DNA of 64,000 nucleotides from Roseovarius sp. THAF27 (GCF_009363655.1 NZ_CP045393.1:496001-560000); one strand, 5' to 3'. Shown: positions 1-8,748, counted from the stretch's first letter. Notes: generated by a model from the sequence alone, not told the origin. Numbers and translations: made by a program.

Positions 1-215
1 CCGAACCGTGGCGCATCGCCGGGCTGGCCCTTGCCAGCTACGGCGTGCCGGCGGCTGCCTTCATGCTGTACCAATTGGTGACCGCCGGCGAGCGCGCGGT
101 TCAGGAGTTCTCTCTTTTCGCTGGATTCGGCCTGATCTTTGCCCCGCTCTGGGGCGGCGTGTTCGGCATGTTCTACCGCAATTTTCGGCGCGATATCTAT
201 GCACGCCCCATCTGA
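1..215 (+). CDS. C-terminal part of a small membrane protein (5' end outside window)
   Basis: The frame starting at base 3 is open from the window edge and encodes 70 residues ending in DIYARPI before TGA at 213-215. It contains two hydrophobic stretches (around GLALASYGVPAAAFML and FGLIFAPLWGGVFGMF), so it is probably the end of a small inner-membrane protein. The next gene starts 13 bases after its stop, with a GAAGGAG ribosome binding site lying between them, so the two are probably co-transcribed. I do not recognise the family. A shifted-frame ORF from base 8 covers the same DNA but lacks membrane-protein composition. Confidence 0.6.
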   Translation, partial: EPWRIAGLALASYGVPAAAFMLYQLVTAGERAVQEFSLFAGFGLIFAPLWGGVFGMFYRNFRRDIYARPI

Positions 216-228
216 AGGAGACGAGACA

Positions 229-567
229 ATGTTGACTTACTTGCTGAGCTTTATCGGACTGTCGCTGTTGGCGTTGGTCGCCCTGACACGGATGATCGTG
301 CTGATCGGTTCGATGCAGCGGGAGTGCCCCGAGACCGGGCCAGCGGCGCGCTTGGTCGCCGTGACCGTGGCGACGGGATTTTGCGCCATCGGCGCGGGGG
401 GCGTGTTTCTCATCGCGGCGGCATTCCCGCTGCTGGCGCAGGCCCCGATGATGGCGTTCTTCGTCGGATTGGGGCTGGCGGTGCTGTGCCTGGGCTTGGG
501 GTTCTCGCACGCGGTAAATACGCTGCGGCTGATGCTTTACAGGTCGAACGTGCTTGCCGATAGCTGA
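229..567 (+). CDS. small four-helix-type membrane protein of unknown function
   Basis: This is a 112-residue, very hydrophobic protein. The ATG at 229 follows GAAGGAG at 214-220 with good spacing. Three hydrophobic segments are clear: residues about 3-27, 45-67 and 70-90. No catalytic motif is visible. It follows the preceding truncated membrane protein directly and ends just before a strong bidirectional terminator, so it is the last gene of a plus-strand unit whose beginning lies outside the window. Family and function are not recognised. Confidence 0.65.
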   Translation: MLTYLLSFIGLSLLALVALTRMIVLIGSMQRECPETGPAARLVAVTVATGFCAIGAGGVFLIAAAFPLLAQAPMMAFFVGLGLAVLCLGLGFSHAVNTLRLMLYRSNVLADS

Positions 568-585
568 GACCGGAGTTGAAAAAGC

Positions 586-615
586 AAAAGGCCGCTCCGG
601 TCCGGGCGGCCTTTT
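586..615. terminator. bidirectional intrinsic terminator
   Basis: A perfect 10-bp stem (AAAAGGCCGC / GCGGCCTTTT, 586-595 and 606-615) encloses a 10-nt loop. The A-run on one side and T-run on the other let it act for both the plus-strand membrane-protein gene ending at 567 and gshA, which ends at 687 on the minus strand. Confidence 0.85.
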
Positions 616-633
616 CTGTTTGTGCGGGAACCC

Positions 634-675
634 CCGGGTCCAGCCCGGGGCAGGCTCCCGGGTCAAGCCCGGGGC
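634..675. repeat. two tandem REP-like palindromes
   Basis: CCGGGTCCAGCCCGGGGC (634-651) is followed by CCGGGTCAAGCCCGGGGC (658-675). Each forms a short CCGGG/CCCGG hairpin with a TC(A/C)AG loop. Related palindromes with compensating arm changes are at 53016 and 53464, which suggests a dispersed extragenic palindrome family. Confidence 0.6.
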
Positions 676-686
676 GGGTCCGCCCA

Positions 687-2057
687 TCAGTAGCTGAATT
701 CTTCGTAGATCCGGGTGAGGTCGCCGTTCCAGGCGCCGTGATAGCGGTCGAGCAATTCGTCGGCGGGCACGCGGCCGGACTCGACGCTTTCCTGAAGTGC
801 GTTGAGGAAGTGGATCTCGTCCGGGACCATGCCGCCGGCGCCGGGGCGGGCGCGGGCCTTGAGGCCGGCTTCGGCGATCGACAGAACCTCGCGCGCGAGA
901 TCGTGCATCGAGATGTCGCCGACCTTGGCATCGAGGGCCTGTTCGCTGGCCGCCACGCGCAGCGCGTCGCGCGTCTCGGCGTCCCAGCCCTTGGCCACGT
1001 CCCATGCCGCGTCGAGCGCGGACTGGTCATACATTAGCCCCACCCAGAAGGCGGGCAGGGCGCAGAGCCGCCGCCACGGCCCGCCATCGGCGCCGCGCAT
1101 TTCCATGAATTTCTTGATCCGCGCCTCGGGGAAGATCGTGGTCAAGTGATCGGCCCAGTCCGAAAGCGTCGGCGTTTCGCCCGGCAGGGCGGGCAGTTCA
1201 CCCTTGAGGAAGTCACGGAAGGACTGGCCCAGAGCGTCGATATATTGCCCGTCGCGATAGACGAAATACATCGGCACATCGAGCGCGTACTGGGCATAGT
1301 GCTCGAAGCCGAAGCCGTCCTCGAACACGAAGGGCAGCATGCCGGTGCGGTCGGCGTCGAGGTCGCGCCAGACGCGGGCGCGCCAGGACTTGTGACCGTT
1401 GGGCTGCCCGTCGAGGAAGGGCGAGTTGGCAAACAGCGCGGTGGCGACGGGTTGCAGCGCCAGGGCCACGCGCAGTTTCTGCACCATGTCGGCCTCGGAT
1501 GCGAAATCGAGGTTGACCTGCACGGTGCAGGTGCGGCGCATCATGGTCTGGCCCATCGTGCCGACCTTTTGCATGTAGGCATCCATGAGCTTGTAGCGGC
1601 CCTTGGGCATCATCGGCATGTCGTCGTGACGCCAGATCGGCGCCGCGCCGAGGCCGATGAAGCCGACACCGACCTTGTCGGCGACATCTTTAACCTCGGC
1701 CAGGTGCACGTTCACCTCGTCGCAGGTGTGGTGGATGGTCTCGACCGGCGCGCCGGAGAGTTCGAGCTGTCCACCGGGTTCAAGCGACACGTTAGCGCCG
1801 TCTTTTTCCAGGCCGATCAGGTTGTCGCCTTCCATGACAGGAGACCAGCCATGCTTGTCGCGCAGGCCTTCGAGCACGGCACGCACGCTTCGGTCGCCCT
1901 CATAGGGAATGGGTTTGAGCGTGTCCTTGCAGTAGCCGAACTTCTCGTGCTCGGTGCCGATGCGCCAGGTGTCGAGCGGTTTGCAGCCGCTTTCGAGATA
2001 GCCTGCCAGTTGGGACTCGGACTCGATCGGGCCGCCGCCTGATTGGGGGATGGACAT
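687..2057 (-). CDS. gshA: glutamate-cysteine ligase
   Basis: Catalyses ATP-dependent joining of L-glutamate and L-cysteine, the first step of glutathione synthesis, in the cytosol. The 456-residue protein has the N-terminal IGTEHEKFGY glutamate-binding region and the GLEKDGANVSLEPGGQLELSG core typical of the plant/alphaproteobacterial class of GCS2-like ligases, and its length matches that class. The start at 2057 has an AGGA sequence upstream (reading CAGGAAAATTCTCT before ATG). It is transcribed alone, ends against the terminator at 586-615, and follows the rsmE operon on the same strand after a 63-base gap. A glutathione-degrading ChaC is encoded at 59.8 kb in the same window. Confidence 0.92.
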   Translation of the reverse strand: MSIPQSGGGPIESESQLAGYLESGCKPLDTWRIGTEHEKFGYCKDTLKPIPYEGDRSVRAVLEGLRDKHGWSPVMEGDNLIGLEKDGANVSLEPGGQLELSGAPVETIHHTCDEVNVHLAEVKDVADKVGVGFIGLGAAPIWRHDDMPMMPKGRYKLMDAYMQKVGTMGQTMMRRTCTVQVNLDFASEADMVQKLRVALALQPVATALFANSPFLDGQPNGHKSWRARVWRDLDADRTGMLPFVFEDGFGFEHYAQYALDVPMYFVYRDGQYIDALGQSFRDFLKGELPALPGETPTLSDWADHLTTIFPEARIKKFMEMRGADGGPWRRLCALPAFWVGLMYDQSALDAAWDVAKGWDAETRDALRVAASEQALDAKVGDISMHDLAREVLSIAEAGLKARARPGAGGMVPDEIHFLNALQESVESGRVPADELLDRYHGAWNGDLTRIYEEFSY

Positions 2058-2120
2058 AGAGAATTTTCCTGCATTGCGCGCGAACTTGGGGGAGAGGCTT
2101 GGCCCGAATGGGCAGGGGTG

Positions 2121-2633
2121 TCAATGCAGCCGATTGGTGTATGTGGACCAGACGGTGACGGTTTCGCGATCTTGTGACGAGAGTGCTGCGAGCATTTTTT
2201 GCACGCGCAGGCCGGGCAGGGTGGTGAAGGCGTCGAAGAGCGTGTCGGCGCCCTGGGCGGTCGTCGGGATCATCAGGGCGGGCTGGCCAGGCTGGTGCAG
2301 GCCCCAGTGGGCAGGCTTGGTGGCATGTTCGAGCGTGAGGCGGGACATCTCGGCCAGGTCGACGGTGCCGCCCGTGAGCGGGCCGAAATAGGTGACGCGG
2401 CCCTCATCCACCTGGACGATGCCGGGCCCGCCAGTGGCGCGGCGGAAGCGGGCGCGTTGCAGGCCGATGAACGTGAGTGCGGCCCCGACCGGCAACAGGA
2501 TGTAGCCGACCCACGAGAGGATGCCGATGAAGCCGACCGACCACCATGCGCCGAGGGCGACGACGCCCGCGCCGATCAGCACCTCGCGCCAGCGGCTGAG
2601 ACTTGCGGCGGCGTCGGGGCGGATGAAGCTCAT
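2121..2633 (-). CDS. membrane protein, rsmE-linked
   Basis: A 170-residue protein with two adjacent hydrophobic segments (residues about 18-34 and 38-56) followed by a soluble C-terminal domain of about 110 residues (GGPGIVQVDEGRVTYFGPLTGG and onwards). The ATG at 2631-2633 overlaps the rsmE stop by 4 bases (ATGA), so it is translationally coupled to rsmE. A longer reading frame upstream lies inside rsmE and was not used. This looks like a conserved rsmE-linked membrane protein of rhodobacters. I know no function for it. Confidence 0.75.
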   Translation of the reverse strand: MSFIRPDAAASLSRWREVLIGAGVVALGAWWSVGFIGILSWVGYILLPVGAALTFIGLQRARFRRATGGPGIVQVDEGRVTYFGPLTGGTVDLAEMSRLTLEHATKPAHWGLHQPGQPALMIPTTAQGADTLFDAFTTLPGLRVQKMLAALSSQDRETVTVWSTYTNRLH

Positions 2634-3358
2634 GCCCAGTCTCCGAAGCGCTGTTGCCACACGGTCATGGCGGCCACGGCGGCGGTGTCGGCGCGCAGGA
2701 TGCGGGGGCCGAGGGACGCGGCATGAGTGAAAGGCAGGTCGTGGAGGCGCGCGCGCTCGGTGTTTGAAAAGCCGCCCTCCGGGCCGATCAGGATGGCCCA
2801 GGGGCCTGCATGACCGTCTTGTCGAACGGCCTCGTTTGCGCCGGCCAGTGCCTCGTCGCAGAACATCAGGTGGCGGTTGTCGGGCCAGTCTGCGAGCAGG
2901 CGGTCGAGCTTTTGCAGGTCGGTGACGTCGGGGACATAGGTGCCGCCGCATTGCTCGGCGGCCTCGACGGCGTGGGCCTGGAGGCGATCCTGTCGGATGC
3001 GTTCGGAATTGGTGAAATCGGTCTGCACGGGGATGATGCGGGCCGCGCCCATCTCGGCGGCTTTCTCGACGATGAAATCGGTACGCGCCTTCTTGATCGG
3101 CGCGAACAGGAGCCAGAGGTCGGGCGGGTTCTTCTGGGGCCGGGTGTGTTCCTCAACCAGCAGCTCGCCGCCGCGCTTTGATGCCTGTGCGACTGTCGCA
3201 CGCCATTCGCCATCCTGCCCATTGAACAGAAGTACAGCGTCACCCGTTCCCTGCCGCATCACCCCGAAGAGATAATGCGCCTGATCGCGATCCAGAGGAA
3301 CCGTTTGCCCTTCCCCGAGGGGGTGCTCTACATAAAGCCTGATCTTTGCAGTCGACAT
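2630..3358 (-). CDS. rsmE: 16S rRNA (uracil(1498)-N(3))-methyltransferase
   Basis: Methylates N3 of U1498 in helix 44 of 16S rRNA using S-adenosylmethionine. The 242-residue protein has an N-terminal PUA-like part (QAHYLFGVMRQGTGDAVLLF) and a C-terminal SPOUT domain with the diagnostic LIGPEGGFSNTE motif and the final SLGPRILRADTAAVAAM knot segment. Its length is normal for the family. It heads a two-gene minus-strand operon with the downstream membrane protein. Its start codon is only 11 bases from the divergent ubiA start. Confidence 0.93.
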   Translation of the reverse strand: MSTAKIRLYVEHPLGEGQTVPLDRDQAHYLFGVMRQGTGDAVLLFNGQDGEWRATVAQASKRGGELLVEEHTRPQKNPPDLWLLFAPIKKARTDFIVEKAAEMGAARIIPVQTDFTNSERIRQDRLQAHAVEAAEQCGGTYVPDVTDLQKLDRLLADWPDNRHLMFCDEALAGANEAVRQDGHAGPWAILIGPEGGFSNTERARLHDLPFTHAASLGPRILRADTAAVAAMTVWQQRFGDWA

Positions 3359-3369
3359 GAGGCCAACAT

Positions 3370-4335
3370 ATGACCGGACCGAACCAGACGCCAGATGCGA
3401 CCGGCGAAGTGGCCGATGCCGTCAAGGGCAACTGGGTGGATCGGTCGGCCCCGGGCTGGAGCCGACCCTATCTGCGGTTGAGCCGGGCCGACCGGCCGAT
3501 CGGGACGTGGCTGCTCTTGCTGCCGTGCTGGTGGGGGCTGCTGTTGTCGATGCTGCATGACGGACGGGCCACATGGCACGACCTGTGGATATTCGCGGGC
3601 TGCGGGATCGGGGCGTTTTTGATGCGCGGTGCGGGCTGCACGTGGAACGACATCACCGACCGGCATATCGACGGGTCCGTGTCGCGCACCGCGTCGCGGC
3701 CCATACCCTCGGGGCAGGTCAGCGTGACGCAGGCGCTGGCCTGGCTGGTGGCGCAGGCTCTCGTGGCGTTCTGCATCCTGCTGACTTTCAACATGGCTGC
3801 GATCATCCTCGGGATCATCTCACTGGCGCCGGTGTGCATCTATCCCTTTGCCAAGCGGTTCACGTGGTGGCCGCAGATCTTCCTTGGTCTTGCGTTCAAC
3901 TGGGGCGCGTTGCTGGCGTGGACGGCGCATAGCGGGCGGCTGGAATGGCCGGCGGTGGTGCTGTACGTGGCCGGGATTGCATGGACGCTGTTCTATGACA
4001 CGGTCTATGCGCAGCAGGACGCGGAAGACGATGCGCTGATCGGGGTGAAATCCACCGCTAGGCTCTTTGCCGACCGCACGCCGGTCTGGTTGCAGCGGTT
4101 CCTGATCGGCGCGGTCAGCCTGATGGCCATCGCGGTGATCGGCGCGGCGGTGGGCGGCTCGGCGCTCGCGGTGCTGGTGGCGTTGATCGGCCCCTGGGCG
4201 TTCGGATGGCACCTGTTCTGGCAGCTCCGGCAATTCGACATGCAGGACGATCCGACGCTGTTGCGGCTGTTTCGGTCGAACCGCGATGCGGGCCTGCTGC
4301 CCCTGCCGTTTTTCGCCGCAGCCCTGTTCGTCTGA
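3370..4335 (+). CDS. ubiA: 4-hydroxybenzoate polyprenyltransferase
   Basis: Integral membrane enzyme that prenylates 4-hydroxybenzoate in ubiquinone biosynthesis. The 321-residue protein has about eight hydrophobic segments and both Asp-rich prenyl-diphosphate/Mg2+ sites: NDITDRHID (after GAGCTW) and DTVYAQQDAEDD. The ATG at 3370 is preceded by GAGG at 3359-3362, which supports this start even though the divergent rsmE start codon is only 11 bases away. The first 30 residues are a non-conserved, polar extension. Probably monocistronic, since the following gene starts 63 bases downstream with a different role. Confidence 0.93.
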   Translation: MTGPNQTPDATGEVADAVKGNWVDRSAPGWSRPYLRLSRADRPIGTWLLLLPCWWGLLLSMLHDGRATWHDLWIFAGCGIGAFLMRGAGCTWNDITDRHIDGSVSRTASRPIPSGQVSVTQALAWLVAQALVAFCILLTFNMAAIILGIISLAPVCIYPFAKRFTWWPQIFLGLAFNWGALLAWTAHSGRLEWPAVVLYVAGIAWTLFYDTVYAQQDAEDDALIGVKSTARLFADRTPVWLQRFLIGAVSLMAIAVIGAAVGGSALAVLVALIGPWAFGWHLFWQLRQFDMQDDPTLLRLFRSNRDAGLLPLPFFAAALFV

Positions 4336-4398
4336 TTGCACTCGGGGCCGGTGGCGCATAAATAGGCCGGGTGGTAAACAACGGCGAGCCTTGGGTTC

Positions 4399-6321
4399 AT
4401 GCGCCTTTCCTCCATCTTCGCCATTCTTGGTACCTTCTTTCTGGCCTTCGTCCTGTGCCTTTTCGCGGCGCGATTCTCGGTGCAAGTGATCGAGGAAGGC
4501 TCGCGCAACGCGGTGCGCGACACGCTGGACGAGCGCGGGATGACATGGACGGAAGTAGATGCCGACGGGTTGCAGGTATTCCTGGCCGGTACGGCACCGT
4601 CCGAGGCCACGCGCTTTCGCGCACTGTCGATCGCGGGAAGCGTAGTGGAATCGGCCCGGATCATCGACCAGATGCTGGTGGCCGACAGTGCAGATATCGC
4701 GCCGCCGCGATTCTCGGTCGAGATCCTGAGTAATGACAGCGGGCTGTCATTGATCGGTCTGATCCCGGCCGAGACCGACCGCGAGCAGCTGATCGAGGAC
4801 GTGGCCAAGAATGCGCCCGGCAAGGAGGTGACCGACCTTTTGGAGATGGCCGATTATCCGCATCCCGAGACGTGGGATGACGCGATCGGATACGCGGTCG
4901 ACATCCTCAAGCAGATGCCGCGCACCAAGATCTCGGTCGAGGCCCGCAGAGTGAGCGTGGTGACCATGGCTGACAGTCACGAGGACAAGCGCAACCTGGA
5001 AACGCAGCTGGCCCGGCGAGTGCCTGAAGGTGTGCGCCTGTCTCTGGACATCTCGGCGCCGCGGCCGGTAATCACGCCTTTCACGCTGCGCTATCTGCTG
5101 GAGGATGGCGAGGGCAGCTTTGACGCCTGCGCCGCCGATACCGAAGCCGCAAAGGACCGTATCCTTGCCGCCGCAGGACAGGCCGGCTTGCAGCAGAAGG
5201 CGCAGTGCACCCTTGCGCTGGGCGTCCCGTCGCCACAATGGGGCCGCGCGGCGGAACTGGCGATTGGAGCGCTGGGCGAGTTGGGTGGCGGCAGCGTGAC
5301 CTTCTCGGACGCCGATATCGCGCTGGTGGCCGCCGAAGGCACGGATGAAAAGCTGTATGACACGGTGATCGGACGGCTGGAGACCAGCCTGCCGGACGTC
5401 TTTGCATTGAAGGCGGTGCTGCCAAAGCCCAAGGATGCCGCCGAGGAAGCGCCGCCGGAGTTCGTCGCCACGCTGTCGCCTGAAGGGCTGGTTCAGATCC
5501 GTGGCCGGGTCGAAAGCGCGCAGGCGCGGGAAATGGTCGACAGCTTTGCCAAGGCAAAGTTCAGCTCTGACGTGGTCAGCACAACCGCGCGGGTTGCTGA
5601 AAACCTGCCGACGGACTGGACGGTGCGCGTGCTGACCGGACTGGAAGCGTTGGCGTATCTGTCGAACGGGGCCGTGACCGTGGGGCCGGAAAGCATCGCG
5701 GTAACGGGATTGACCGGGCAGCAAGACGCCAGCGCGGAGATTTCGGCGATGTTCGCCGCCAAGCTGGGAGAAGCCGCGGATTTCGACATAGACGTGAATT
5801 ACCGCGAGGAACTGGACCCGGTGGCGAGCAAACCCACCCCGGAGGAGTGCGAAGCGCAGATCGCCGAGGTGCAGGCCGATAGCAAGATCACCTTCGAGCC
5901 GGGTGAGACGGATGTGGATTCCAACGGTGCGCAGATCATGGACCGGATCGCCGATATCCTGAAGGCCTGTGGTGAAATCCGCATGGAGATCCAGGGCCAC
6001 ACCGACAGCCAGGGACGCGAGGTGATGAACCAGCAACTGAGCCAGGCGCGGGCACAGTCGGTTCTCAACGAGTTGCGGTCGCGCCGTGTACTGACATCGG
6101 CCATACGGGCCAAGGGATACGGCGAAAGTGATCCGATCGCCAGCAACGACAGCGAAGAGGGCCGCGAGGCCAATCGCCGGATCGAATTCCGGGTCATCCG
6201 GCCGGAACCGATCAAAGAACAGCAAACAACGCTTGAAGCGCTGGAAGAAGAAGCGCTAAACGAGACCGATGCGGCGGGGGGCGACGCCGAGCAGGAAACC
6301 GGGACGGATGAACAGAACTGA
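4399..6321 (+). CDS. OmpA-family protein with N-terminal membrane anchor and BON-like repeats
   Basis: A 640-residue envelope protein. Residues 1-25 form a signal-anchor segment. Residues about 30-470 hold repeated small alpha/beta units resembling BON domains (GLQVFLAGTAPSEATR; GLVQIRGRVESAQAREMV; SIAVTGLTGQQDASAEI). Residues about 495-610 form an OmpA peptidoglycan-binding domain with ITFEPGE, IQGHTDSQG, LSQARAQSVLNEL and EANRRIEFRV. The tail is acidic. By family it should tie the envelope to peptidoglycan from the periplasm. The ATG at 4399 has only a weak ribosome site. The next small gene overlaps its end by 14 bases, suggesting the two act together. Confidence 0.85.
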   Translation: MRLSSIFAILGTFFLAFVLCLFAARFSVQVIEEGSRNAVRDTLDERGMTWTEVDADGLQVFLAGTAPSEATRFRALSIAGSVVESARIIDQMLVADSADIAPPRFSVEILSNDSGLSLIGLIPAETDREQLIEDVAKNAPGKEVTDLLEMADYPHPETWDDAIGYAVDILKQMPRTKISVEARRVSVVTMADSHEDKRNLETQLARRVPEGVRLSLDISAPRPVITPFTLRYLLEDGEGSFDACAADTEAAKDRILAAAGQAGLQQKAQCTLALGVPSPQWGRAAELAIGALGELGGGSVTFSDADIALVAAEGTDEKLYDTVIGRLETSLPDVFALKAVLPKPKDAAEEAPPEFVATLSPEGLVQIRGRVESAQAREMVDSFAKAKFSSDVVSTTARVAENLPTDWTVRVLTGLEALAYLSNGAVTVGPESIAVTGLTGQQDASAEISAMFAAKLGEAADFDIDVNYREELDPVASKPTPEECEAQIAEVQADSKITFEPGETDVDSNGAQIMDRIADILKACGEIRMEIQGHTDSQGREVMNQQLSQARAQSVLNELRSRRVLTSAIRAKGYGESDPIASNDSEEGREANRRIEFRVIRPEPIKEQQTTLEALEEEALNETDAAGGDAEQETGTDEQN

Positions 6322-6631
6322 ATTTATCATAGCCACGGCGATCGTTTTGTTCGTGGCGTTCTGCATGGGATGGTTCGCCAATTGGTTGGTGCATCGGTTC
6401 ATTCGGGTGTCAGGGTCCGACGTTGGCGAGTTGGAGCGCATGGCGCAGGAATTGCACGAAGCCGAGGAAACCCGCGACCAGGCGATCACCTACCTTCAGC
6501 AGCGCGAGGCGGAACTGACCAACCAGCTGAGCCAGACCGAGGCGGAACTGTCGGCCACGATGGACGGGCTGCGCGAGGCACGGCACGAGGCCGAGGAACT
6601 GCGCAACGAACTGGAAAAGAGCCGCGCCTGA
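6308..6631 (+). CDS. small membrane-anchored coiled-coil protein
   Basis: A 107-residue protein that begins with MNRTEFIIATAIVLFVAFCMGW, a single transmembrane anchor with a probable N-in orientation, followed by heptad-rich helix from about residue 40 to the end (many E, L, Q and A). The ATG at 6308 lies inside the end of the OmpA-family gene (14-base overlap) and has AGGAAA upstream, so it is preferred over the in-frame ATG at 6269. Family resemblance to alphaproteobacterial OmpA-linked small proteins is likely, but I cannot give a function. Probably works with the preceding envelope protein. Confidence 0.75.
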   Translation: MNRTEFIIATAIVLFVAFCMGWFANWLVHRFIRVSGSDVGELERMAQELHEAEETRDQAITYLQQREAELTNQLSQTEAELSATMDGLREARHEAEELRNELEKSRA

Positions 6632-6857
6632 CCACGCGGTGCCCCGGGCCGGCGGTCGATCACGATAGCGTAGGCCGTGGTTTCGTGTCGGAGCGGCTTG
6701 GCGTAATCTGCCGGCGCAGTGGGGCATGGCCCCGTCTCCGAGGATCGGTGAGCCGTGTTCATGCCAGATAAACGCCTTGCTTTCAAAACGTGCCTGAATG
6801 GCCAGGCCGACGGTCAAATCGGCCTGTGCCATGCGCGGGGCCCGGCTCGATAGTGGC

Positions 6858-7943
6858 ATGATCAAACGATCCATCCCCGTGGCCGTGGTGGCCATCCTCG
6901 TATCGCTGTTCCTGCATGCCGTCGGCGTTGGTTGGCAGGACATTGTTGACGATTCCGAAGACACGACATCTGCACCGCAGGAGCAACCGGTGCCAGACAC
7001 GGGACGCGCCTTCGAGGACCTCGCCGAACCGTTGCCGGAGCCACCAGAGCCGGAGCCGACCGAGGCGGTCGAGCCGCGCGATGTGACCGAGCCGGACACG
7101 ATGCAGACATCCAATGCGATGGTGGCCTCCGACAACCCCGAGGAGGTGACGGCCCCGGACGGCCCCGAGGGCGAAACCGGAAGCCCGGACGAAGGCGCCG
7201 GAGAGGAGTCCGAGGACGTTGCCGAGAACAGCGGCGAGGATCAGAGCACATCCGACATCGCGATGATTGCGCCCGATGCGCCGGACGCCGAGCCGCAAGC
7301 GCCCGAGGGCGTCGAGCAGGGCGCGCCCGAACCTGCCGAGGACGCTGCCGAAGCCGAGGAGACGCCGCGACCCGAGGAGGTCACACCGGAGACCGACGAG
7401 GCGGCGCTTGCTCCGACGCCGGAGGCACCTGAGAACGTGATCGCGGCGGAGGAGCCGAACCTGGAAGCCTCGGCGGTCACCAGGTCTCTGCGGCCGCCCA
7501 GCACCCGGCCCACCGCCGAGCAACTGGGTGTGCCTGAACAGCGCCAGGCACAGGCGCGGCGAACTCCGACCTACGAGTCGCCTCTGACCGCGTACAAGCG
7601 AGATGGTACAGACCTGACGGCGCTTGGCCGCGTCGGCAGCGCTTCGCCGGGCGATTTCGGCGGATCGGGCGGACAGGGCAACGCCGGTACGACCAATTAC
7701 GCCGGGCGTGTCCTGATGCAACTCAATCGCAGGCCGCGGATAGACAATCAGGCGACAGGCTCCGCGCGTGTATATTTTCAGATCAATCCGAACGGGTCGC
7801 TGGCCTGGGTGCGCATTCTCAACAGTTCCGGATCGGCGGGCATAGACAGCGCTGCAGAAGCCCAGGTACGCAGTGCGGCTCCCTTTCCTCCGCCGCCGAG
7901 CGGGCAGCCCGAGAAGCTGGTATTCTTCTATCGCAATCGGTAA
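6858..7943 (+). CDS. TonB-like energy transducer
   Basis: A 361-residue protein with the classic TonB layout: an N-terminal transmembrane anchor (MIKRSIPVAVVAILVSLFL), a long Pro/Glu/Asp-rich periplasmic spacer (about residues 30-230), and a C-terminal TonB domain (residues about 285-361, with GSARVYFQINPNGSL and IDSAAEAQVRSAAPFPPPP). By family it would carry proton-motive force from ExbB/ExbD to outer-membrane receptors, but no exbBD or receptor gene is adjacent. The start at 6858 places the anchor at the N-terminus; an in-frame ATG at 6798 is possible, and neither has a strong ribosome site. The spacer is strongly acidic, unusual beside the Pro-Lys spacers of classical TonB. Confidence 0.78.
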   Translation: MIKRSIPVAVVAILVSLFLHAVGVGWQDIVDDSEDTTSAPQEQPVPDTGRAFEDLAEPLPEPPEPEPTEAVEPRDVTEPDTMQTSNAMVASDNPEEVTAPDGPEGETGSPDEGAGEESEDVAENSGEDQSTSDIAMIAPDAPDAEPQAPEGVEQGAPEPAEDAAEAEETPRPEEVTPETDEAALAPTPEAPENVIAAEEPNLEASAVTRSLRPPSTRPTAEQLGVPEQRQAQARRTPTYESPLTAYKRDGTDLTALGRVGSASPGDFGGSGGQGNAGTTNYAGRVLMQLNRRPRIDNQATGSARVYFQINPNGSLAWVRILNSSGSAGIDSAAEAQVRSAAPFPPPPSGQPEKLVFFYRNR

Positions 7944-8128
7944 TGGCGATGAACGGGCGCAGGACATGGCAACGATCTGAATAGCGGCCGAGATATTTCG
8001 AACTGGCCGCTTGCAACGGTGCTTGGCAGTCAATCAGCCAAATCGTACATCCGGCGGTCCGTTCGAGCCATCCCAAGCCGCATCGGTCGACCAGCCTTTG
8101 AGCAGCGTGTTTTGTTCGCGGCGCAAGA

Positions 8129-8692
8129 TCAGGCCATGGACTTGGCGGCCTTTTTCTTGATCTTCTTGGCTTTCCTGTCTGCCTTGGCCTTGATCTCCTT
8201 AGCTTGAAGCTTCAGCTTCTTGGCTGCCTTCTTTGCCTTTGATTTGGCTTTCCCGGATTTCTTCTCGGCTTTGTCGGCCGCCTTCCTTGCCGCTTTTTCG
8301 GTTTCGTCGGCCTTCTTTTCCGCCTTGGCTTTTATCTTTTTCGCGGCTTTCTTGGCCTTCTTTTCCGCCTTCGAAGGAGAGTCTTTTTTCGCGTCGTCCT
8401 TCCCCTTGCTTTCCGCGGACCTGGTGCGCTTCTTCTTGCCGGGATTGGTCTTGGCCGCAGGGCGTGCCACCGCAGCGTCGCGATCGGTTTGCGACGCGGG
8501 GTCGGGTGTGGGTGCCGTGATCTGTTTTGCACGTGCGATCAGAACCGGGGCCGTGGCGGCGCCGACGCCGCGCACGATCACGATGTCCGAGGGGTGAGCT
8601 TTCGCCAGGGCTTCGGCATCCGGTATCCCGGCGGCGATCATTTGTGAGGCAAGGCCAGGGCCAATGCCCGTTATGCGCGTGAGGTCTGTCAT
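8129..8692 (-). CDS. helix-hairpin-helix protein with histone H1-like Lys/Ala tail
   Basis: A 187-residue protein. Residues 1-57 contain two helix-hairpin-helix motifs (ITGIGPGLASQMIAAGI and VRGVGAATAPVLIARAK), a non-sequence-specific DNA-binding fold. Residues 58-80 are a linker. Residues about 81-187 are almost only Lys, Ala, Glu and Asp, in KKAKKAAKK-type repeats, like histone H1 or bacterial AlgP/HctA tails. The start is placed at 8692 because the HHH domain begins there; further upstream lies promoter DNA. It is expected to bind DNA, perhaps as a nucleoid protein. The upstream region carries a TTGACA box and the TGTATATACA palindrome also found at 53.27 kb. Confidence 0.75.
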   Translation of the reverse strand: MTDLTRITGIGPGLASQMIAAGIPDAEALAKAHPSDIVIVRGVGAATAPVLIARAKQITAPTPDPASQTDRDAAVARPAAKTNPGKKKRTRSAESKGKDDAKKDSPSKAEKKAKKAAKKIKAKAEKKADETEKAARKAADKAEKKSGKAKSKAKKAAKKLKLQAKEIKAKADRKAKKIKKKAAKSMA

Positions 8693-8748
8693 TCTGGATA
8701 GTTCCGTGAGTGGTTTGTTGTGCGAAACGATTGTTCGATTTGGGATAC

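Noticed and set aside
61..1005. Long minus-strand ORFs antisense to the first two genes and gshA (for example 61-1005)
   Set aside because: Arg/Pro-rich composition typical of GC-rich antisense frames; overlaps well-identified genes on other frames; no ribosome site.
6783..8033. 416-codon minus-strand ORF opposite the TonB-like gene
   Set aside because: Arg/Gly/Leu-rich shadow of the TonB-like gene, whose anchor and C-terminal domain are clear on the plus strand.
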